Source: Phycisphaerales bacterium
Lineage (GTDB): Bacteria > Planctomycetota > Phycisphaerae > SM23-33
Reading direction: 5' to 3'
DNA: 7,275 bases
Assembly: GCA_003153915.1 (NCBI GenBank)
Contig: PMBX01000136.1
Span: forward strand, 927 to 8,201
In this document: positions 5,780 through 7,275 of the stretch, in pieces
Layout of the letters: each line of letters starts with the position of its first letter
Position numbering within the stretch: position 1 is the stretch's first letter
The notes under the pieces: generated by a model
Seen by the model: the letters and a program-made list of their open reading frames with translations, nothing else
What the model was told of the DNA's origin: nothing
Database searches by the model: none
Position numbers and translations under genes: made by a program

Positions 5780-5808
5780 TATATAGCACCATAATGGTAC
5801 GATATCAA
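5780..5808 (-). promoter_or_regulatory. Predicted isc operon promoter (iscR promoter)
   Basis: On the minus strand, TTGATA (5808-5803, 5 of 6 matches to the -35 consensus) is followed after 17 nt by TATATA (5785-5780), inside an A/T-rich run that also offers TATAAA at 5781-5776. A start near 5773 would give a leader of about 20 nt with the GGAAG ribosome site. The promoter overlaps the dyad almost exactly. Confidence 0.6.
5781..5805. promoter_or_regulatory. 25-bp imperfect dyad, candidate IscR operator
   Basis: Centred on 5793, the inner half-sites ACCAT (5788-5792) and ATGGT (5794-5798) are perfectly complementary. The outer arms ATAT (5781-5784) and ATAT (5802-5805) also pair, as do G5786 and C5800; only 5785/5801 and 5787/5799 fail. 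The length of 25 bp and the ATA...TAT ends match the layout of the E. coli IscR type 1 site, though the inner bases differ from the GACT/AGTC half-sites. It spans from inside the -35 box into the -10 box of the predicted iscR promoter, so a bound regulator would block RNA polymerase. Confidence 0.6.
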
Positions 5809-5911
5809 GAAATAATCCAGAGATACTCGTTCCCACCCACCTGGCGTCGCCAAGACACGGACAATCTTCAGACATTGACGTCGGCGAGGTTATCGCTCCT
5901 CCATGGCCAAC

Positions 5912-5930
5912 TTTCCTGTTGGATAGGAAA
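5912..5930. promoter_or_regulatory. 19-bp dyad upstream of mutS2
   Basis: TTTCCT (5912-5917) and AGGAAA (5925-5930) form a perfect 6-bp inverted repeat with a 7-nt spacer. It ends 8 nt before the TATAAT box, covering where a -35 element would lie. It could be an operator for an unknown regulator or chance. Confidence 0.35.
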
Positions 5931-5938
5931 AACCGAGG

Positions 5939-5944
5939 TATAAT
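5939..5944 (+). promoter_or_regulatory. Predicted -10 box of mutS2 promoter
   Basis: Perfect TATAAT, 27 nt before the mutS2 GTG, in otherwise GC-rich DNA. No good -35 box is present at 16-18 nt spacing (CTGTTG at 17 nt matches poorly). A start near 5951 would give a leader of about 20 nt carrying the GAGG ribosome site. Confidence 0.5.
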
Positions 5945-5962
5945 AGGCCACATTGACCTGTC

Positions 5963-5966
5963 GAGG
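5963..5966 (+). promoter_or_regulatory. Ribosome binding site of mutS2
   Basis: GAGG, 5 nt before the GTG start at 5972. A TGA in the same frame at 5954-5956 rules out any start further upstream than about 5957, and no other start codon lies between. Confidence 0.65.
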
Positions 5967-5971
5967 ACCTG

Positions 5972-7275
5972 GTGGACGCCTTCACGCTCAACAAGATCGA
6001 GTTCGACGCCGTACGACGTATTCTCTCGCGGTATTGCGCCACTTCCCTGGGTAAGTCCCTGGCCACGCGGATCACCCCGTCGCGCAACCCCGACGTCGTG
6101 AAACGCTGGCTGCTGGAAGTCCGCCAGATGCACAAGGCCGTACGCGACGTGTCACTGCCCCCCCTGGCGGGAATTACCGACATTACGCACCCCCTCCAGC
6201 GCGCCATACCCGGCGGCGGGGCCGGCGGAGAGGACTATGCCGTAATCGCCGCGTTCCTTGAAGGCGCCCTCAACGTCCGAGCCTATCTCAATGCACTAGA
6301 CGAGAAATTCGACGCCTTGCGAGCCTTCGCCACCGACATCGTCGACTTGGCCGGCGAGCTGGCCGCCATACGCTCCATAGTCGGGCCGGACGGGGCAGTC
6401 CTCGACGGGGCGTCGCATCGGTTAGCCTCCATCCGTAAGGAAATCGCCGCCACCGCCCAGCATATCCATGACGTTATCTATGGATACCTTCGCCAAAGCG
6501 AGGTCGCCAAGCTGCTCCAGAACGTCAACGTCACGCTTCACGGGGACCGCTACGTCCTTCCGGTAAAGGTCGAGAATCGAGGCCGCCTGGAAGGGGTTGT
6601 GCACCGCGCGAGCCACTCCGGTGCAACGGTTTTTGTCGAACCAAACGCCTCGGTGGAGTTAAACAACCGCCTGGCCGACCTGTACTCCGACGAGCGGGGG
6701 GAAATCCTGCGCCTGCTGAACCAGTTGGCGGTGCGCATCCAGCCGCGAGCGGCAGAGATCGCCACCGCCATGCGGACCGTCGCCCACGTGGACCTGCTGT
6801 CGGCCAAGGCGCAGTACGCCTATCAGTTCGAGATGACCGAACCGGAAATCTCCGAGCGAGGCGCGCTGCAACTGACCCAGGCACGTCACCCGCTGCTGGT
6901 TGAGCAGGCCCACCGCCAGGAACAGGCGCAAGTGCCGGTGGAGTCGCGGTATCCGGTGGTGCCCATCGACGTGAGACTGGGCAGCGATTTCGACCTGCTG
7001 GTGATTACCGGGTCCAATACCGGCGGAAAGACCGTGGCGATGAAGACCGTGGCGCTATTGGCGGTCATGGCGCAATCCGGCATGTACATACCATCCTCGC
7101 GCGGCTCGACCTTGCCGGTCTTCCACGACATCTTCTTCGACGTGGGCGATGAGCAATCGCTCCAGCAATCTCTCAGCACCTTCGGCGCCCACATCAAGCG
7201 GGTTCGCTACATCCTTCGCAAGGCCGGTAAGTCCTGCCTGGTGCTGCTGGATGAACTGGGCGCGGGCACCGACCC
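5972..7275 (+). CDS. mutS2: MutS2 family ATPase, 5' part (cut by window edge)
   Basis: MutS-like ATPase without the mismatch-recognition domain. MutS2 proteins act on branched DNA and suppress recombination, and some rescue collided ribosomes. The visible 434 codons (of about 780-800 expected) start at GTG 5972. The N-terminal helical part is typical (TLNKIEFDAVRRILSRYCATSLGK, residues 5-28, read in two halves), and the core segments RYVLPVK and HRASHSGATVFVEP follow. The ATPase domain has Walker A GSNTGGKT at 347-354 and Walker B LVLLDELGAGTD ending at 434, with ARHPLL before Walker A and SLSTFGAHI between. Family members usually have GPNTGGKT; here the second residue is serine. The C-terminal coiled coil and Smr nuclease domain lie beyond the window, so their presence cannot be judged. 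It is divergent from the isc operon and functionally unrelated as far as can be seen. Confidence 0.95.
   Translation, partial: MDAFTLNKIEFDAVRRILSRYCATSLGKSLATRITPSRNPDVVKRWLLEVRQMHKAVRDVSLPPLAGITDITHPLQRAIPGGGAGGEDYAVIAAFLEGALNVRAYLNALDEKFDALRAFATDIVDLAGELAAIRSIVGPDGAVLDGASHRLASIRKEIAATAQHIHDVIYGYLRQSEVAKLLQNVNVTLHGDRYVLPVKVENRGRLEGVVHRASHSGATVFVEPNASVELNNRLADLYSDERGEILRLLNQLAVRIQPRAAEIATAMRTVAHVDLLSAKAQYAYQFEMTEPEISERGALQLTQARHPLLVEQAHRQEQAQVPVESRYPVVPIDVRLGSDFDLLVITGSNTGGKTVAMKTVALLAVMAQSGMYIPSSRGSTLPVFHDIFFDVGDEQSLQQSLSTFGAHIKRVRYILRKAGKSCLVLLDELGAGTD

Larger units (their letters stand above)
5751..5971. other. Divergent iscR / mutS2 control region
   Basis: This 221-bp stretch lies between the iscR and mutS2 start codons and is clearly more A/T-rich than the flanking genes on the iscR side. 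It holds the predicted iscR promoter with its dyad (5780-5808) and a mutS2 promoter candidate with another dyad (5912-5944). Between about 5809 and 5911 I see no gene and no strong signal. Frames open here belong to shadows of mutS2. Confidence 0.8.

Noticed and set aside
5751..5792. Longer IscR start at ATG 5792
   Set aside because: This ATG lies between the predicted -35 and -10 boxes, has no ribosome site, and the extra 14 residues are not part of the Rrf2 family pattern.
5842..5852. 11-bp palindrome TGGCGTCGCCA in the divergent region
   Set aside because: It has a single-base centre, so it cannot form a stable hairpin, and it is not aligned with any promoter element; likely chance in GC-rich DNA.
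5875..5880. TTGACG as a -35 box for mutS2
   Set aside because: It matches 5 of 6 bases, but nothing like a -10 box occurs 16-18 nt downstream, and the TATAAT at 5939 is much too far away.
5777..6207. Minus-strand frames reading from mutS2 into the control region
   Set aside because: They overlap the mutS2 start in antisense and would cross the iscR promoter; the composition is that of a shadow frame.
1..7275. Search by eye for CRISPR repeats, tRNA or rRNA genes, insertion sequences and phage genes
   Set aside because: No regularly spaced repeats, no tRNA-like cloverleaf, no transposase motifs and no terminal repeats were seen; nearly all of the window is occupied by the nine genes.

Overview
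The window carries a complete ISC-type iron-sulfur cluster assembly operon on the minus strand, followed across a divergent promoter region by the first 434 codons of a mutS2 gene on the plus strand, which runs off the right edge. In transcription order the operon is iscR (5750-5313), iscS (5297-4089), iscU (4055-3630), an A-type carrier iscA (3585-3256), hscB (3204-2551), hscA (2501-681), a [2Fe-2S] ferredoxin fdx (645-292) and iscX (254-39). This is the same order as the classical proteobacterial isc operon. All seven junctions are short (15 to 51 nt), so one transcript is likely.

How the genes work together: IscS removes sulfur from cysteine, and IscU is the scaffold on which the cluster is built. 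Fdx supplies electrons, and IscX is a small acidic modulator that binds IscS. HscB and HscA recognise IscU (its LPPVK motif is intact) and drive cluster release. The A-type carrier delivers clusters to targets, and IscR is expected to sense cluster status and control the promoter. A 25-bp imperfect dyad lies between the -35 and -10 boxes of the predicted iscR promoter and is the obvious candidate operator.

Region by region: 1-38 is the sequence after iscX, with no convincing terminator. 39-5750 is the isc operon, with three compact GC-rich hairpins just downstream of the fdx, hscB and iscU stop codons. 5751-5971 is the divergent control region, containing the iscR promoter/operator and a consensus TATAAT box with a 19-bp dyad for mutS2. 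5972-7275 is the 5' part of mutS2.

Organism: DNA is GC-rich, with strongly GC-biased third codon positions. A full ISC operon next to MutS2 argues against a typical enterobacterium. HscB has an N-terminal four-cysteine zinc-finger-like segment known from eukaryotic HSCB, and the A-type carrier has ErpA/ISCA2-like motifs. I lean towards a Planctomycetota-like or myxobacterial/deltaproteobacterial-type genome, but this is inference with low certainty. The pathway itself is well known. The novelty is in details: the regulator's cysteine spacing, the operator, the zinc-finger HscB, the altered IscS tail and the intercistronic hairpins. I saw no undescribed multi-gene system.
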